In this document: one piece after another, positions 34,940-42,908 of the stretch
Position numbering within the stretch: the first letter of the stretch is position 1
Layout: every line of letters starts with the position of its first letter
Origin: Streptomyces sp. PCS3-D2
Lineage (GTDB): Bacteria; Actinomycetota; Actinomycetes; Streptomycetales; Streptomycetaceae
DNA: 64,000 nucleotides
Reading direction: 5' to 3'
NCBI RefSeq assembly: GCF_000612545.2
Contig: NZ_CP097800.1
Span: forward strand, 5,034,501 to 5,098,500
Made by a program: the position numbers and the translations under genes
Notes under the pieces: model-generated
The model's input: only the letters and a program-made list of their open reading frames with translations
The model's database searches: none
Told to the model about the DNA's origin: nothing

Positions 34940-36616
34940 GTGAACGACCGACAGGATCCGTACGACCCGTACGCCGCCCACGAGCAGCAGCTCATCGGCT
35001 ACGACGCGTACGGGCGGCCGGTGTACGGCCAGGCGCCCGCGCAGCCCGCCCACCAGTACGAGCAGCAGGGCTACGGCTACGACTACCAGGGCTACGACCA
35101 GCCCCAGCAGTACTACCAGCAGCAGCCGGCGGCCCAGGAGTACGGGCAGCAGGAGTACCCCCAGGCGCCCTCCTACGGCTACGACGCGCAGCACGGCGGC
35201 CGGCCCCCGCAGCAGGCCCAGCACCAGCAGTGGATCCCGCAGCAGCAGGCTCCCGAGCCTCCGGCGGCCGAGCAGCCCTCGGCCCCGGCGGAGCGGGCGT
35301 CCGGCCAGGTCCCCGAGCCGCGCCGGTCCGAGGACGGCTCCGAGGCGGGCCGGGACTACCGCACCGAGATGTTCGCGTTCATCGACCAGCCGGACGAGGA
35401 CTCCGAGGACGTCATCGACTGGCTCAAGTTCACCGAGAGCCGCACCGAGCGCCGCGAGGAGGCACGCCGCCGCGGGCGCAACCGGGTGGTCGCGCTGATC
35501 GTGGCCCTCGCCGTATTCGTCGTCGCGGGCCTGGGCTACCTCTGGTACGCGGGCAAGCTGCCGTTCCTCGACGGCCCCGGCGGGAAGAAGACCGCCGCCA
35601 CCGCGGACGCCGCGGCGCAGAAGCGCGACATGATCGTCGTGCACCTGCACAACACCAAGAAGGGCGGTACCTCCTCGGCACTGCTCGTCGACAACGTCAC
35701 CACCGGGCAGGGCGCCACCGTCCTGTTGCCGAACGCCCTCGCCGTCACCGGCCAGGACGGCACCGCCACGGCCCTGGGCAAGGCGGTCGAGGAGGGCGGC
35801 CTCGGCACCCGCGAGGCCCTCGACTCCGTGCTCGGCACCCGGATCGGCGGTACCTGGCGCCTGGACACCCCCTTCCTGGAGAACCTGGTCGAGCTGGTCG
35901 GCGGCATCGAGGTCGACACCGACACCGCGGTCCCGGCCGACGACGCGGCGAAGACCCCAGCCGTGGGGCAGGGCCCGAAGCAGAGCCTGAGCGGCCCGAT
36001 GGCCGTCGCGTACGCCACGTACCGGGCGCAGGGCGAACCGGAGGCCAAGCAGCTGGAACGCACGGGCAAGGTGCTCCACGGCGTCCTGCGCAAGTTCCCG
36101 GGCGACCCGAAGGCCGGGGCCGTCACAGTCGAGAGCATCGGCCAGATCCTCGATCCCGCGCTGAACGCCCAGACCCTCGGGGCCCTGCTGTCCAAGCTCG
36201 GCGCGCACGCCAAGGTGGGCGCGTACCGCACCGACGTCGTCGCGGTGAAGGCGGACGGGACGCTCACGGACGAGGCCAACAAGAAGGTGGTCAAGGAGGT
36301 GCTCGGCGGCTCCGCGGACTCGGCCCGGCCCGGCGCCGTCCCGCGCGTCGGACTCAAGGACGCCAGCGGCGACGAGAAGGCGCAGGTCGCGGCGAAGGCG
36401 GCGCTGCTGAACGGCGGCTACACCTTCGTGGACGGCGGCAAGGCCGACAAGACCGCGGCCGCCTCGCAGATCACCTACCAGGACGACGCCCAGCGCGACC
36501 GCGCGATCGAGGTCGCCAAGACCCTGGGCCTGCCCGAGACGGTCGTGAAGAAGGCCGAGAACGCGGTGAACGCCGAGGTCGTGGTGATCCTCGGGAAGGA
36601 CTACAAGCAGTCCTGA
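34940..36616 (+). CDS. LCP-like / LytR_C membrane protein, probably catalytically degenerate
   Basis: A 558-residue protein. The cytoplasmic part (1-180) is a Gln/Tyr/Pro-rich disordered region with repeated YGYD/QQ patterns, then an acidic and basic helix. One transmembrane helix spans about 187-207. The region 230-385 resembles a LytR-CpsA-Psr domain in spacing (NLVELVGGIEVDTD, LSGPMAVAYATYR). However, the usual lipid-phosphate-binding Arg residues are missing: the SIPRD position reads LLPNA, and the RxRxxxDxGRxxRQ block is not kept. A LytR_C domain ends the protein (about 455-555). GTG 34940 follows GAGAGGGG. It may be a scaffold in wall glycopolymer attachment rather than an enzyme. Confidence 0.82.
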   Translation: MNDRQDPYDPYAAHEQQLIGYDAYGRPVYGQAPAQPAHQYEQQGYGYDYQGYDQPQQYYQQQPAAQEYGQQEYPQAPSYGYDAQHGGRPPQQAQHQQWIPQQQAPEPPAAEQPSAPAERASGQVPEPRRSEDGSEAGRDYRTEMFAFIDQPDEDSEDVIDWLKFTESRTERREEARRRGRNRVVALIVALAVFVVAGLGYLWYAGKLPFLDGPGGKKTAATADAAAQKRDMIVVHLHNTKKGGTSSALLVDNVTTGQGATVLLPNALAVTGQDGTATALGKAVEEGGLGTREALDSVLGTRIGGTWRLDTPFLENLVELVGGIEVDTDTAVPADDAAKTPAVGQGPKQSLSGPMAVAYATYRAQGEPEAKQLERTGKVLHGVLRKFPGDPKAGAVTVESIGQILDPALNAQTLGALLSKLGAHAKVGAYRTDVVAVKADGTLTDEANKKVVKEVLGGSADSARPGAVPRVGLKDASGDEKAQVAAKAALLNGGYTFVDGGKADKTAAASQITYQDDAQRDRAIEVAKTLGLPETVVKKAENAVNAEVVVILGKDYKQS

Positions 36617-36648
36617 CCGGGCCGCGGCCCGGCCGGGCGAGGGCGTTC

Positions 36649-36678
36649 GCGCCCGCGCGGAACGTTCCGCGCGGGCGC
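36649..36678 (+). terminator. 30-bp perfect palindrome after LCP-like gene
   Basis: The two 15-nt halves 36649-36663 and 36664-36678 are exactly complementary; folded, they give an 11-13 bp stem with a small GAACGTTC-centred loop. It lies 33 nt past the stop and before the rsfS start, acting as a probable terminator. Confidence 0.72.
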
Positions 36679-36736
36679 TGTCGGCGGTACATGAGACCCT
36701 TGTAAGGATCTGCCCGCCAACCCGAAAGCATGGCCA

Positions 36737-37183
36737 GTGACCGCCACGGACCGCTCCATCGAGCTCATCACCACCGCTGCCCAGGCCGCGGCCGACCGGC
36801 TCGCACACGACATCATCGCGTACGACGTCAGCGACGTGCTGTCGATCACCGACGCCTTCCTGCTCGCCTCGGCGCCCAACGACCGCCAGGTCAAGTCGAT
36901 CGTCGACGAGATCGAGGAGCGCCTGCAGAAGGAGCTCGGCGCCAAGCCGGTGCGCCGTGAGGGCGACCGCGACGCCCGCTGGATCCTGCTCGACTACGTC
37001 GACATCGTCGTCCACGTCCAGCACAGCGAGGAGCGGGTCTTCTACGCGCTGGAGCGCCTGTGGAAGGACTGCCCCGAGATCGAGCTCCCCGAGGACGCCA
37101 AGCTCACCATCGGCAAGGCCGAGGAGCACGCCAAGCTGCGCGAGGCGCAGGGCGACGAGGACCTGGACGGTGATCTGTTCTGA
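36737..37183 (+). CDS. rsfS: Ribosome silencing factor RsfS
   Basis: A 148-residue DUF143/Oligomerisation-type protein that binds L14 and blocks 30S-50S joining in stationary phase. Diagnostic segments are DVLSITDAFLLASAPNDRQV and GEGDRDARW-ILLDYVDIVVHVQH in the expected order. The start is GTG 36737 with a poor ribosome site; TAAGGAT about 30 nt upstream may be part of its promoter. The stop overlaps the CTG start of the phosphatase gene. Confidence 0.93.
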   Translation: MTATDRSIELITTAAQAAADRLAHDIIAYDVSDVLSITDAFLLASAPNDRQVKSIVDEIEERLQKELGAKPVRREGDRDARWILLDYVDIVVHVQHSEERVFYALERLWKDCPEIELPEDAKLTIGKAEEHAKLREAQGDEDLDGDLF

Positions 37184-37836
37184 GCGCGACCACCTCGGGC
37201 CGGGCCGGCAGGAAGATCGTTCTCTGGAGGCACGGCCAGACCGCGTGGAACCTGGAACGGCGCTTCCAGGGATCGACGGACATCGAGCTGACCGAGACGG
37301 GCCTGGCACAGGCGCGCCGGTCCGCGCGACTGCTCGCCTCGCTGCGGCCGGACGCCATCGTCGCGTCCGATCTGAAGCGGGCCGCGGCCACCGCGGCCGA
37401 GCTGTCCGCCGTCACGGGCCTGCCCGTGACGCACGCGGAGGCGCTGCGCGAGACGTACGCGGGCGAGTGGCAGGGCCTGACGCACGAGGAGATCGTCGAG
37501 AAGTACGGCGAGCAGTACGCGGCGTGGAAGCGCGGCGAGCCGGTCCGCCGGGGCGGCGGTGAGCTGGAGACCGAGGTCGCCGACCGCGCCGCGCCCGTGG
37601 TGCTGGAGCACACCGGCCGACTGCCGGCGAACGGCACCCTCGTCGTGGTCAGCCACGGCGGCACCATCCGCACCACCATCGGGCGTCTGCTGGGCCTGGA
37701 GGCGCACTCCTGGGAGAGCCTGGGCGGACTCTCCAACTGCTGCTGGTCCGTGCTCGGCGAGGGCGCGCGCGGCTGGCGCCTGCTGGAGCACAACGCCGGC
37801 ACGCTGCCCGAACCGGTGCTCGGCGACGACGACTGA
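37180..37836 (+). CDS. Histidine phosphatase family protein, CTG start
   Basis: A 218-residue phosphoglycerate-mutase-like phosphatase. The catalytic RHG is in VLWRHGQTAWNLERRFQG at about residues 14-31, and the second His is in VVSHGGTIRTT. The first in-frame ATG, GTG or TTG is GTG 37426, after the RHG motif, and an in-frame TGA at 37171-37173 closes the frame upstream. The only credible start is CTG 37180, whose last two bases overlap the rsfS TGA (CTGA), a coupled arrangement like ATGA or GTGA. The substrate is unknown. Confidence 0.88.
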   Translation: MSATTSGRAGRKIVLWRHGQTAWNLERRFQGSTDIELTETGLAQARRSARLLASLRPDAIVASDLKRAAATAAELSAVTGLPVTHAEALRETYAGEWQGLTHEEIVEKYGEQYAAWKRGEPVRRGGGELETEVADRAAPVVLEHTGRLPANGTLVVVSHGGTIRTTIGRLLGLEAHSWESLGGLSNCCWSVLGEGARGWRLLEHNAGTLPEPVLGDDD

Positions 37837-37877
37837 GCGGGCTCCCTGCCGCTTCCCGACGGGTCGCCGACCCGGAT

Positions 37878-37907
37878 TTCACTTTCCGGCTGGTCGCAGG
37901 CTAGAGT
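37878..37907 (+). promoter_or_regulatory. Promoter of first tRNA-Ala
   Basis: TTCACT (37878-37883), an 18-nt spacer and TAGAGT (37902-37907) lie about 54 nt upstream of the mature tRNA. Confidence 0.5.
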
Positions 37908-37960
37908 TCTTCTTGTTCGCAGCGAAGAACACCGGAGACGGGGGAAGCGCAGCGGAGAGC

Positions 37961-38033
37961 GGGGCTATAGCTCAGTTGGTAGAGCGCCTGCATGGCATGC
38001 AGGAGGTCAGGAGTTCAATTCTCCTTAGCTCCA
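37961..38033 (+). tRNA. tRNA-Ala (anticodon GGC), copy 1
   Basis: A 73-nt cloverleaf. The acceptor GGGGCTA pairs with TAGCTCC, the D-arm is GCTC/GAGC, the anticodon stem CCTGC/GCAGG holds loop ATGGCAT with anticodon GGC, and the T-arm is AGGAG/CTCCT with TTCAATT. The discriminator base is A and no CCA is encoded. It has its own promoter and a U-tract terminator. The sequence is identical to the second copy 508 nt downstream. Confidence 0.97.
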
Positions 38034-38039
38034 CAATCA

Positions 38040-38077
38040 GGATCCCGTCCCCAAGTGGGGGCGGGATCCCTGTTTTT
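38040..38077 (+). terminator. Intrinsic terminator of first tRNA-Ala
   Basis: The 13-bp stem 38040-38052 with 38057-38069 (one G-U pair, loop AAGT) is followed by CTGTTTTT, a rare textbook U-tract terminator for this genome type. Confidence 0.9.
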
Positions 38078-38176
38078 GTACCCTTTGCGTTTGCTGACCC
38101 TGCACGCACCGGCGTGGCAGAATCGGACCGCCGGAGGGGGAGTCGACGGCCCGACGCGGGAGGGAGTCGCGAACGG

Positions 38177-38410
38177 ATGGGTGCACACCGGCGCCGGTGC
38201 GACTGGTGCAACAACGGGACGCCGATCGTGCGGGACATGGACCCGGTCAACCCCGACTACCAGTACTGGTGCGAGGAATGCGCGCGGGCGCTGATCATAA
38301 AGGGCGACCCGATCGAGACGTACCGCGAGCTGGAAGGGGAGCCGATCTACGGTCGGCTGCTCGATGAGCACTGCACGCTCAAGCGGTTCTACCAGTTCGC
38401 GAGAGCGTGA
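38177..38410 (+). CDS. Small four-cysteine (zinc-ribbon-like) hypothetical protein
   Basis: A 77-residue protein. Two CxxC pairs, C8/C11 (CDWCNNG) and C32/C35 (WCEECA), are spaced 20 residues apart as in a zinc ribbon. The rest is acidic with a conserved-looking DMDPVNPDYQYW segment. The GGGAGGGAG purine run lies about 10 nt before ATG 38177. It sits alone between two identical tRNA-Ala genes. Its size and Cys pairs suggest a metal-stabilised regulatory or binding protein; the function is unknown. Confidence 0.78.
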   Translation: MGAHRRRCDWCNNGTPIVRDMDPVNPDYQYWCEECARALIIKGDPIETYRELEGEPIYGRLLDEHCTLKRFYQFARA

Positions 38411-38421
38411 CGGATCGATGT

Positions 38422-38474
38422 AAATCGGACATGGCCCGTGGTTCGCAGAAACCGATTTTTGGACCAGGGCCATG
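38422..38474 (+). promoter_or_regulatory. Overlapping alternative hairpins after the four-Cys gene
   Basis: AAATCGG (38422-38428) pairs with CCGATTT (38453-38459), which runs into TTTTT. Alternatively CATGGCCC (38430-38437) pairs with GGGCCATG (38467-38474). The two interleave as a pseudoknot-like pair. The first would be the terminator of the small gene; the second overlaps the next tRNA promoter. Confidence 0.45.
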
Positions 38475-38486
38475 ACCGTGTAATGT
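38459..38486 (+). promoter_or_regulatory. Promoter of second tRNA-Ala
   Basis: TTGGAC (38459-38464), a 16-nt spacer and TAATGT (38481-38486) form a good vegetative promoter 55 nt before the tRNA. Confidence 0.7.
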
Positions 38487-38541
38487 TTGGGACGTCGCCA
38501 AGGGGAACCGGCAAGGGAAACCGAAGCGGCAAGCAAGGCAA

Positions 38542-38614
38542 GGGGCTATAGCTCAGTTGGTAGAGCGCCTGCATGGCATGCAGGAGGTCAGGAGTTCAAT
38601 TCTCCTTAGCTCCA
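38542..38614 (+). tRNA. tRNA-Ala (anticodon GGC), copy 2
   Basis: Base-for-base identical to the copy at 37961-38033 over 73 nt, with the same cloverleaf and GGC anticodon. The flanks differ except for the following CA, so each copy has independent expression signals. It is followed at once by a strong hairpin. Confidence 0.97.
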
Positions 38615-38620
38615 CAGTGA

Positions 38621-38655
38621 AGAAGCGGGCCACCCGGATCGGGTGGCCCGCTTCT
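38621..38655 (+). terminator. Terminator of second tRNA-Ala
   Basis: A 15-bp perfect stem, 38621-38635 with 38641-38655, loop GGATC. It begins 6 nt after the tRNA. Confidence 0.88.
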
Positions 38656-38704
38656 CGTGGTACCACCGGGTGGAACGGCCGAGCGTCGGCGGGGGCCGCT
38701 GCGG

Positions 38705-38710
38705 TACCCT
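38705..38710 (+). promoter_or_regulatory. -10 box of leuS leader transcript
   Basis: TACCCT lies 6 nt before the ATG of the leader peptide, so the leader peptide would be translated from a leaderless mRNA. Confidence 0.6.
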
Positions 38711-38716
38711 GACGCC

Positions 38717-38755
38717 ATGCGTGCCGTACGCCTCCTGCTTACCGAGCCGCGCTGA
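38717..38755 (+). CDS. leuS leader peptide (12 aa, three consecutive Leu codons)
   Basis: A 12-codon frame reading MRAVRLLLTEPR then TGA, with CTC CTG CTT in a row. It begins 6 nt after a -10 box and ends about 40 nt before a U-tract terminator placed ahead of leuS. The arrangement is that of ribosome-mediated transcription attenuation: scarce Leu-tRNA(Leu) would stall the ribosome on the Leu codons and let leuS be transcribed. It is too short to be found by normal gene calling. This is direct sequence reading plus inference; no expression data are seen here. Confidence 0.7.
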   Translation: MRAVRLLLTEPR

Positions 38756-38761
38756 TCAGTG

Positions 38762-38819
38762 CCGACCGTCGAAACGGTCGGACCCGGCGCGGCGCCCCCT
38801 CCTGTGCGAGGGGTTTTTT
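38762..38819 (+). promoter_or_regulatory. leuS attenuator (hairpins and U-tract terminator)
   Basis: Hairpin A is a perfect 8-bp stem, 38762-38769 with 38774-38781, loop CGAA. Hairpin B is the terminator, CCCCTC (38796-38801) with GAGGGG (38808-38813), followed by six T. An alternative pairing, GCCGCGC (38746-38752, end of the leader peptide) with GCGCGGC (38787-38793), could compete. Together these would switch leuS transcription with leader translation. The exact antiterminator is not proven. Confidence 0.62.
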
Positions 38820-38869
38820 CGTTTGGGCAGGCAGAGACGGCAGAGACGATCGATGGAGCTTCAGAAATC

Positions 38870-41734
38870 ATGAGCGAGACGAACACCCCGGCCCCCGAGG
38901 CGGCCGAGGCGCACCGCTACACGGCTGCCATGGCCGCCGACATCGAGGCACGCTGGCAGGACGTATGGGACGCGCAGGGCACGTACGAAGCCCCGAACCC
39001 GACCGGTGACCTCGCCGGGGACCCCGCGATCGTCGCCCGGCCCAAGAAGTTCATCATGGACATGTTCCCGTACCCCTCCGGTGCGGGCCTGCACGTCGGC
39101 CACCCGCTCGGGTACATCGCCACCGACGTCTACGCCCGCCACCAGCGGATGACCGGCCACAACGTCCTGCACACCCTGGGATTCGACGCCTTCGGCCTGC
39201 CGGCCGAGCAGTACGCCGTGCAGACCGGCACGCACCCGCGCGTGTCGACCGAGGCGAACATCGAGAACATGAAGCTCCAGCTGCGCCGGCTGGGCCTGGG
39301 CCACGACAAGCGCCGGTCCTTCGCCACGATCGACCCCGAGTACTACAAGTGGACCCAGTGGATCTTCCTGCAGATCTACAACTCCTGGTACGACGCGGAC
39401 GCGCAGAAGGCCCGGCCCGTCGCCGAGCTGGTCGCCGCCTTCGAGGACGGCTCCCGTGAGGTCCCGGGCGGCCGCGCCTGGTCCGGCCTGACCGCGGCCG
39501 AGCGCGCCGACGTGCTGAACGGCTTCCGCCTGGCGTACTCCTCCGACGCGCCCGTCAACTGGTGCCCCGGGCTGGGCACCGTACTGGCCAATGAGGAGGT
39601 CACCGCCGACGGCCGTTCCGAGCGCGGCAACTTCCCGGTCTTCAAGTCCAGGCTGAGCCAGTGGAACATGCGGATCACCGCGTACGCCGACCGACTGCTC
39701 GACGACCTGGACGCGCTGGACTGGCCCGAGGCCATCAAGCTGCAGCAGCGCAACTGGATCGGCCGCAGCGAGGGAGCCCGCGTCGACTTCGCGCTGGGCG
39801 ACGAGGCCATCACCGTCTTCACCACCCGCCCGGACACCCTGTTCGGCGCCACCTACATGGTGCTGGCGCCCGAGCACCCGCTGGTCGAGAAGTTCATCCC
39901 GGCCGCCTGGCCCGAGGGCACCCACGACGTGTGGACGGGCGGTTACGCCACCCCGGCCGAGGCCGTCGCCGCCTACCGCGGGCAGGCCGCCGCCAAGTCG
40001 GACGTCGAGCGCCAGGCCGAGGCCAAGGACAAGACCGGCGTCTTCACCGGCGAGTACGCGACCAACCCGGTCAGCGGCGACAAGGTCCCGGTCTTCATCG
40101 CCGACTACGTGCTGATGGGCTACGGCACCGGCGCGATCATGGCCGTTCCCGCGCACGACAGCCGTGACTTCGAGTTCGCGCGCGCCTTCGAGCTGCCGAT
40201 GCGCTGTGTCGTGCAGCCCTCGGACGGGCGCGGAACCGACCCGGCCGAGTGGGACGACGCCTTCGCCTCGTACGACGCGAAGCTGGTCAACTCCACGGGC
40301 GAGGGCATCTCGCTGGACGGCCTGGGCGTCGTCGAGGCCAAGGCCGCGATCACCGAATGGCTGGCCGAGCGCGGCATCGGTGAGGGGACGGTCAACTTCC
40401 GTCTGCGCGACTGGCTGTTCAGCCGGCAGCGCTACTGGGGCGAGCCCTTCCCGATCGTCTACGACGAGGACGGCGTCGCGCACTCCCTGCCCGAGTCGAT
40501 GCTGCCGCTGGAGCTGCCGGAGGTCGAGGACTACGCGCCGCGCACCTTCGAGCCGGACGACGCGGACTCGCAGCCGGAGACCCCGCTGTCGCGCAAGGCC
40601 GACTGGGTCAATGTCGAGCTGGACCTGGGCGACGGCGTGAAGTCCTACCGGCGCGAGACCAACACCATGCCCAACTGGGCCGGTTCCTGCTGGTACGAGC
40701 TGCGCTACCTGGACCCGAACAACGCCTCCGCACTGGTCGACCCGGAGATCGAGCAGTACTGGATGGGCCCGCGCGAGGGCGCTCCGCACGGCGGTGTCGA
40801 CCTGTACGTGGGCGGCGCCGAGCACGCGGTGCTGCACCTGCTGTACGCCCGCTTCTGGTCGAAGGTCCTCTTCGACCTGGGGCACGTGTCGTCGGTCGAG
40901 CCGTTCCACAAGCTCTTCAACCAGGGCATGATCCAGGCCTACGTCTACCGTGACGAGCGCGGCTTCCCGGTCACGGCCACCGAGGTCGAGGAGCGCGACG
41001 GCGCGTTCTTCTTCGAGGGCGAGCAGGTCAAGCGCGAGCTGGGCAAGATGGGCAAGTCCCTGAAGAACGCCGTCACGCCGGACGAGATCTGCACGGAGTA
41101 CGGCGCCGACACGCTGCGCCTGTACGAGATGGCGATGGGCCCCCTGGACGTCTCCCGCCCGTGGGACACCCGCGCGGTCGTCGGCCAGTACCGCCTGCTG
41201 CAGCGCCTGTGGCGCAACATCGTGGACGAGGAGACCGGCGCGGTCACCGTCGTGGACGCGGAACCCGCCGAGGACACCCTGCGTGCGTTGCACAAGGCCA
41301 TCGACGGGGCGGGCTCGGACATGGCGGGGCTGCGGTTCAACACCGCCATCGCCAAGATCACCGAGCTGAACAACGCCCTGACGAAGGCGGGCCGCCCGCT
41401 GGAGCGCTCGGTCGCCGAGCGGCTGGTCCTGCTGGTCGCGCCGCTTGCCCCGCACATCGCGGAGGAGCTGTGGCACCGGCTGGGTCACAGCGAGTCGGTG
41501 GTCCACCAGGACTTCCCCGTAGCGGACCCGGCGTACGTCGTGGACGAGAGCGTGACGTGCGTGGTGCAGGTCAAGGGCAAGGTCAAGGCGCGGCTGGAGG
41601 TGCCGCCGACGATCACGGACGCCGAGCTGGAGCAGCTGGCCGTGACCGACGCCGCCGTGGTGGCGGCCCTGGGCGGCGCGGAGATCCGCAAGGTGATCGT
41701 GCGTGCGCCGAAGCTGGTGAACATCGTCGTCTGA
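38870..41734 (+). CDS. leuS: Leucyl-tRNA synthetase
   Basis: A 954-residue class Ia synthetase charging tRNA-Leu. The HIGH-type signature is [15 protein letters not shown] (about residues 65-79), and the KMSKS loop reads KMGKS at 726-730. The CP1 editing domain (about 250-450) includes [23 protein letters not shown] 38870 is the natural family start; GGAGCTTCAG lies upstream. Expression is probably controlled by the leader peptide/terminator described above. Confidence 0.97.
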   Translation: MSETNTPAPEAAEAHRYTAAMAADIEARWQDVWDAQGTYEAPNPTGDLAGDPAIVARPKKFIMDMFPYPSGAGLHVGHPLGYIATDVYARHQRMTGHNVLHTLGFDAFGLPAEQYAVQTGTHPRVSTEANIENMKLQLRRLGLGHDKRRSFATIDPEYYKWTQWIFLQIYNSWYDADAQKARPVAELVAAFEDGSREVPGGRAWSGLTAAERADVLNGFRLAYSSDAPVNWCPGLGTVLANEEVTADGRSERGNFPVFKSRLSQWNMRITAYADRLLDDLDALDWPEAIKLQQRNWIGRSEGARVDFALGDEAITVFTTRPDTLFGATYMVLAPEHPLVEKFIPAAWPEGTHDVWTGGYATPAEAVAAYRGQAAAKSDVERQAEAKDKTGVFTGEYATNPVSGDKVPVFIADYVLMGYGTGAIMAVPAHDSRDFEFARAFELPMRCVVQPSDGRGTDPAEWDDAFASYDAKLVNSTGEGISLDGLGVVEAKAAITEWLAERGIGEGTVNFRLRDWLFSRQRYWGEPFPIVYDEDGVAHSLPESMLPLELPEVEDYAPRTFEPDDADSQPETPLSRKADWVNVELDLGDGVKSYRRETNTMPNWAGSCWYELRYLDPNNASALVDPEIEQYWMGPREGAPHGGVDLYVGGAEHAVLHLLYARFWSKVLFDLGHVSSVEPFHKLFNQGMIQAYVYRDERGFPVTATEVEERDGAFFFEGEQVKRELGKMGKSLKNAVTPDEICTEYGADTLRLYEMAMGPLDVSRPWDTRAVVGQYRLLQRLWRNIVDEETGAVTVVDAEPAEDTLRALHKAIDGAGSDMAGLRFNTAIAKITELNNALTKAGRPLERSVAERLVLLVAPLAPHIAEELWHRLGHSESVVHQDFPVADPAYVVDESVTCVVQVKGKVKARLEVPPTITDAELEQLAVTDAAVVAALGGAEIRKVIVRAPKLVNIVV

Positions 41735-41764
41735 GGGCGCACCCCCGTATGAGGGGGATCCCGT

Positions 41765-41807
41765 ACGGGCAGGTTGGGGGTTCGAAGGGAACCCCCGACC
41801 TGCCCGT
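41765..41807 (+). terminator. 19-bp terminator hairpin after leuS
   Basis: Arms 41765-41783 and 41789-41807 pair fully with one G-U and a 5-nt loop. It starts 31 nt past the leuS stop. Confidence 0.85.
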
Positions 41808-41856
41808 GGCGTTTACGGTGGAGGGGAAGAGCGGACGCCTGGGGAAAGGGGCCGTC

Positions 41857-42582
41857 ATGGAGGCCGCGTTGATCATCTTCGCGCTGATGCTGCTGGCCAT
41901 GGTCGGCCTCGGCGCGTACCTCACGGTCAAGGCGGTGGGCGCGGCCAAGCGGGGCGTGGAGCGCACCGTCGCCCAGGCGCGACGCAGCGTGGAGGACACC
42001 ACGCTGCGCGCCAAGAGCTTCGGCCAGGTCGGCGTTGCGGGCGCGCTGGCGCAGCTGCGGCTGGACCTGCGCACGTCCATGCGCGCCACCCAGCAGGCGC
42101 TGGCCGAGGGAGCCCGGACGGACGCCTCGCTGCGGGAGTCCCTCGGGCTGTTCGAGCGGCTCAGCGCCCACGGGCACGAGCTCGACGGGGAGCTGAAGCG
42201 GCTGGAGCAGGAGCCCGACCGGCGGCGCACCGCCGAGCTGCTGCCGGATCTGCGCGAGCGCACCGCCAGGATCATCGAGGCGGCGGACTCGCTGCGGTGG
42301 GCCGCCCGCGACCGGGCCCGCCGCTTCGCGGAGGACGAGCTGTCCCTGCTGTCCGAGCAGATCGAGATGGAGTCGGGCGCGCTGCGCGACTGGTCGCGCG
42401 AGCCGGTGGACGGCCTGGCGACGGCGGCCGCCGAGTGGGACGCGGCCCAGGCCACGCCCACCGCCCCCGGGCCGGCGGCCCCGAAGCCGGCGACCGCACC
42501 CCCGCAGGCGGCCCTGAACCCGCCGACCCCGACGATGCAGTACCCGTGGCAGAAGACCGCCCGCCCGGAAAGCGCGGGCTGA
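41857..42582 (+). CDS. Membrane-anchored coiled-coil protein (function unknown)
   Basis: A 241-residue protein. An N-terminal transmembrane helix (about residues 4-26, IIFALMLLAMVGLGAYLTV) is followed by a long Arg/Glu/Leu-rich helical, probably coiled-coil region (about 30-180) and a Pro/Ala-rich tail. The topology resembles DUF948-type or ATP-synthase-b-like scaffold proteins, but I do not recognise a specific family. GGGGAAAGGGG precedes the ATG. It is monocistronic between the leuS terminator and the G-rich gap. Confidence 0.8.
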   Translation: MEAALIIFALMLLAMVGLGAYLTVKAVGAAKRGVERTVAQARRSVEDTTLRAKSFGQVGVAGALAQLRLDLRTSMRATQQALAEGARTDASLRESLGLFERLSAHGHELDGELKRLEQEPDRRRTAELLPDLRERTARIIEAADSLRWAARDRARRFAEDELSLLSEQIEMESGALRDWSREPVDGLATAAAEWDAAQATPTAPGPAAPKPATAPPQAALNPPTPTMQYPWQKTARPESAG

Positions 42583-42895
42583 GCGGAACCGGCGGCTGAG
42601 CGGAACCACCGCCCGGGGAACGGGGTCGGGACCGGGGCGTGGGTCCCTGGGGCGTGGGCCTGTGTGGCCGCGGACCTGTGTGGGGCGTGGGCCTGCGTCG
42701 GGCGTGGCTCCCGGCTGTGGCCCCGGGGCGAGTTTCCGGTGCGGCCAAAGGGCCGGGGCGGGGAGGCGCGGCAGCGACCCCGGGAGGCGGCCCGCGGCCC
42801 CCGATCCGTAGGATCTGACCGCCGCGGCCGAAGCCGAGCGGTGCCCGTCCCGCCCCAGCCCGGGGCCCCGGCTGCCGTACCGCCCCCACGGGCGG
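42583..42895. other. Intergenic region with G-rich direct repeats
   Basis: The first 140 nt contain imperfect repeats of ggggcgtgggcctgtgtgg (42634-42711), with runs of three or four G suitable for quadruplex formation. I see no gene. A TAGGAT at 42808-42813 and the TAACCT at 42896 are the only promoter-like boxes. Confidence 0.5.
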
Positions 42896-42901
42896 TAACC
42901 T
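42896..42901 (+). promoter_or_regulatory. -10 box for leaderless degV-family transcript
   Basis: TAACCT is followed by 7 nt and ATG 42909; no ribosome site. Confidence 0.6.
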
Positions 42902-42908
42902 CCGCCTC

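Noticed and set aside
33956-37309. Upstream extension of the M48 protease frame on the minus strand
   Set aside because: The extension is antisense to nadD, the LCP-like gene and rsfS. A clear ATG with GGGAGGG at 33955 gives the normal protease N-terminus.
37961-38614. Integrated element between tRNA-Ala copies (attachment sites)
   Set aside because: Only 508 nt separate the starts of the two copies, with no integrase or excisionase; the repeats are two complete tRNA genes with separate promoters rather than att sites.
38661-38685. T-box-like sequence (GGGTGGAACGG) upstream of leuS
   Set aside because: It matches only part of the AGGGTGGNACCGCG consensus, lies upstream of the predicted leuS leader promoter, and no specifier stem or antiterminator is visible. 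The leader peptide explains the region better.
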